A stretch of 64,000 nucleotides of DNA from Micrasema longulum (Eukaryota; Arthropoda; Insecta; Trichoptera; Brachycentridae). The DNA is taken from the NCBI GenBank assembly GCA_022494885.1, contig JAGVSM010004888.1, forward strand, positions 62,001-126,000, given 5' to 3'. This document shows positions 63,626 to 64,000 of this stretch, one piece after another; within the stretch, counting starts at the first letter, position 1; each line of letters begins with the position of its first letter. Below the pieces are notes generated by a model. The model saw nothing but the letters and a program-made list of their open reading frames with translations. It was not told the DNA's origin and ran no database searches. Both the position numbers and the translations under genes were made by a program.

Positions 63626-64000
63626 TTGTTGGAAAAATATCTTTGTATAATACAGTTTTTTTAATTCAGCAAAAAAGCTAGCATAAATTTTTTCAATTTT
63701 AATTTTGCTTATAAGGGTTATAATAACGTAAACAAATTTGTTTATATGCGCCTTCCTTTAAAATTAGAAATAAAAATATAAAAAAATTATACGAGTATAT
63801 ACAATACACTTTATAAACCTTATTTAATATATTAAAAAATCATATTAAAAACTGTAGAAAGATAAGGTAATTTAACGATTCCTCTGTATCCTAAATAAGT
63901 TTATTTTTTTGCAAACATGTTAGTCAGTTTTGTTTTTTGTTTTTAATTATATTATAAAAAAAACAAACTTTACATGGAATCGGAAATTTAATCTAGAAAT
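63626..64000. other. AT-rich spacer, nothing recognised
   Basis: Window end; no supported feature. Confidence 0.4.

Overview
This is a eukaryotic, AT-rich, gene-poor window. The absence of dense ORFs, the dispersed tRNA-derived SINEs, many decayed LINE reverse-transcriptase fragments, MITE-like elements and hammerhead-type motifs of Penelope-like retroelement (PLE) style all point to an animal nuclear genome. The LINE protein blocks resemble those common in arthropods, most likely an insect or other arthropod, but the species cannot be named from this sequence. I found no convincing host protein-coding gene, no functional tRNA or rRNA gene and no bacterial or viral gene set. The longest ORFs are LINE fragments or unrecognised.

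The repeats fall into recurring families, labelled here for cross-reference. LINE-A has a 'YLGS..(S/R)RDG..DIER.V.AGN' block and a 'GHVKSR..RRACM' C-terminus: 2.4 kb, 4.8-5.7 kb (-), 22.9 kb, 26.4 kb, 29.6 kb, 45.5 kb. LINE-B: 1.5 kb (-), 55.2 kb. LINE-D 3' ends: 14.65 kb, 34.9 kb (-), 57.9 kb. LINE-E has an 'LRMP..SL' block: 17.0, 39.1 and 62.2 kb, all (-). LINE-F: 46.3 kb (-). Three CR1/Jockey-like C-termini lie at 32.8 kb (-), 45.1 kb and 57.5 kb. SINE-1 is a tRNA-Gly-like SINE of about 260 bp with more than 20 full or partial copies; one at 27.0 kb has a perfect 10-bp target-site duplication. SINE-2 and SINE-3 are two further tRNA-headed families. FB-1 is a unit of about 380 bp that occurs head-to-tail and as long palindromes throughout the window. 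There are also MITE-like elements at 12.5, 19.5, 30.1 and 37.1 kb.

Layout: 0-9 kb holds LINE-B and LINE-A debris, stacked hairpins, FB-1 arrays, and a 238-bp near-perfect palindrome carrying two opposed hammerhead-ribozyme motifs. 9-25 kb has SINE-1/3 copies, LINE-D/E pieces, an unrecognised 100-codon ORF embedded in an FB-1 unit, a MITE and a zinc-finger-like remnant. 25-38 kb has FB-1, the longest LINE-A ORF, the SINE-1 with the duplication, two related GGGCCA-ended MITEs, and a second decayed copy of the unrecognised coding module. 38-54 kb is mostly AT-rich spacer with LINE/SINE fragments. 54-64 kb has LINE-B, CR1-like and LINE-D fragments, another hammerhead motif, an FB-1 palindrome split by a SINE-1, and terminal LINE-E and SINE-3 debris.

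Nothing here looks like a cooperating gene set; it is a graveyard of transposable elements. The observations most worth following are the hammerhead motifs, the FB-1 palindrome/tandem family, and the coding module shared by 17.8 kb (-) and 35.5 kb (+).
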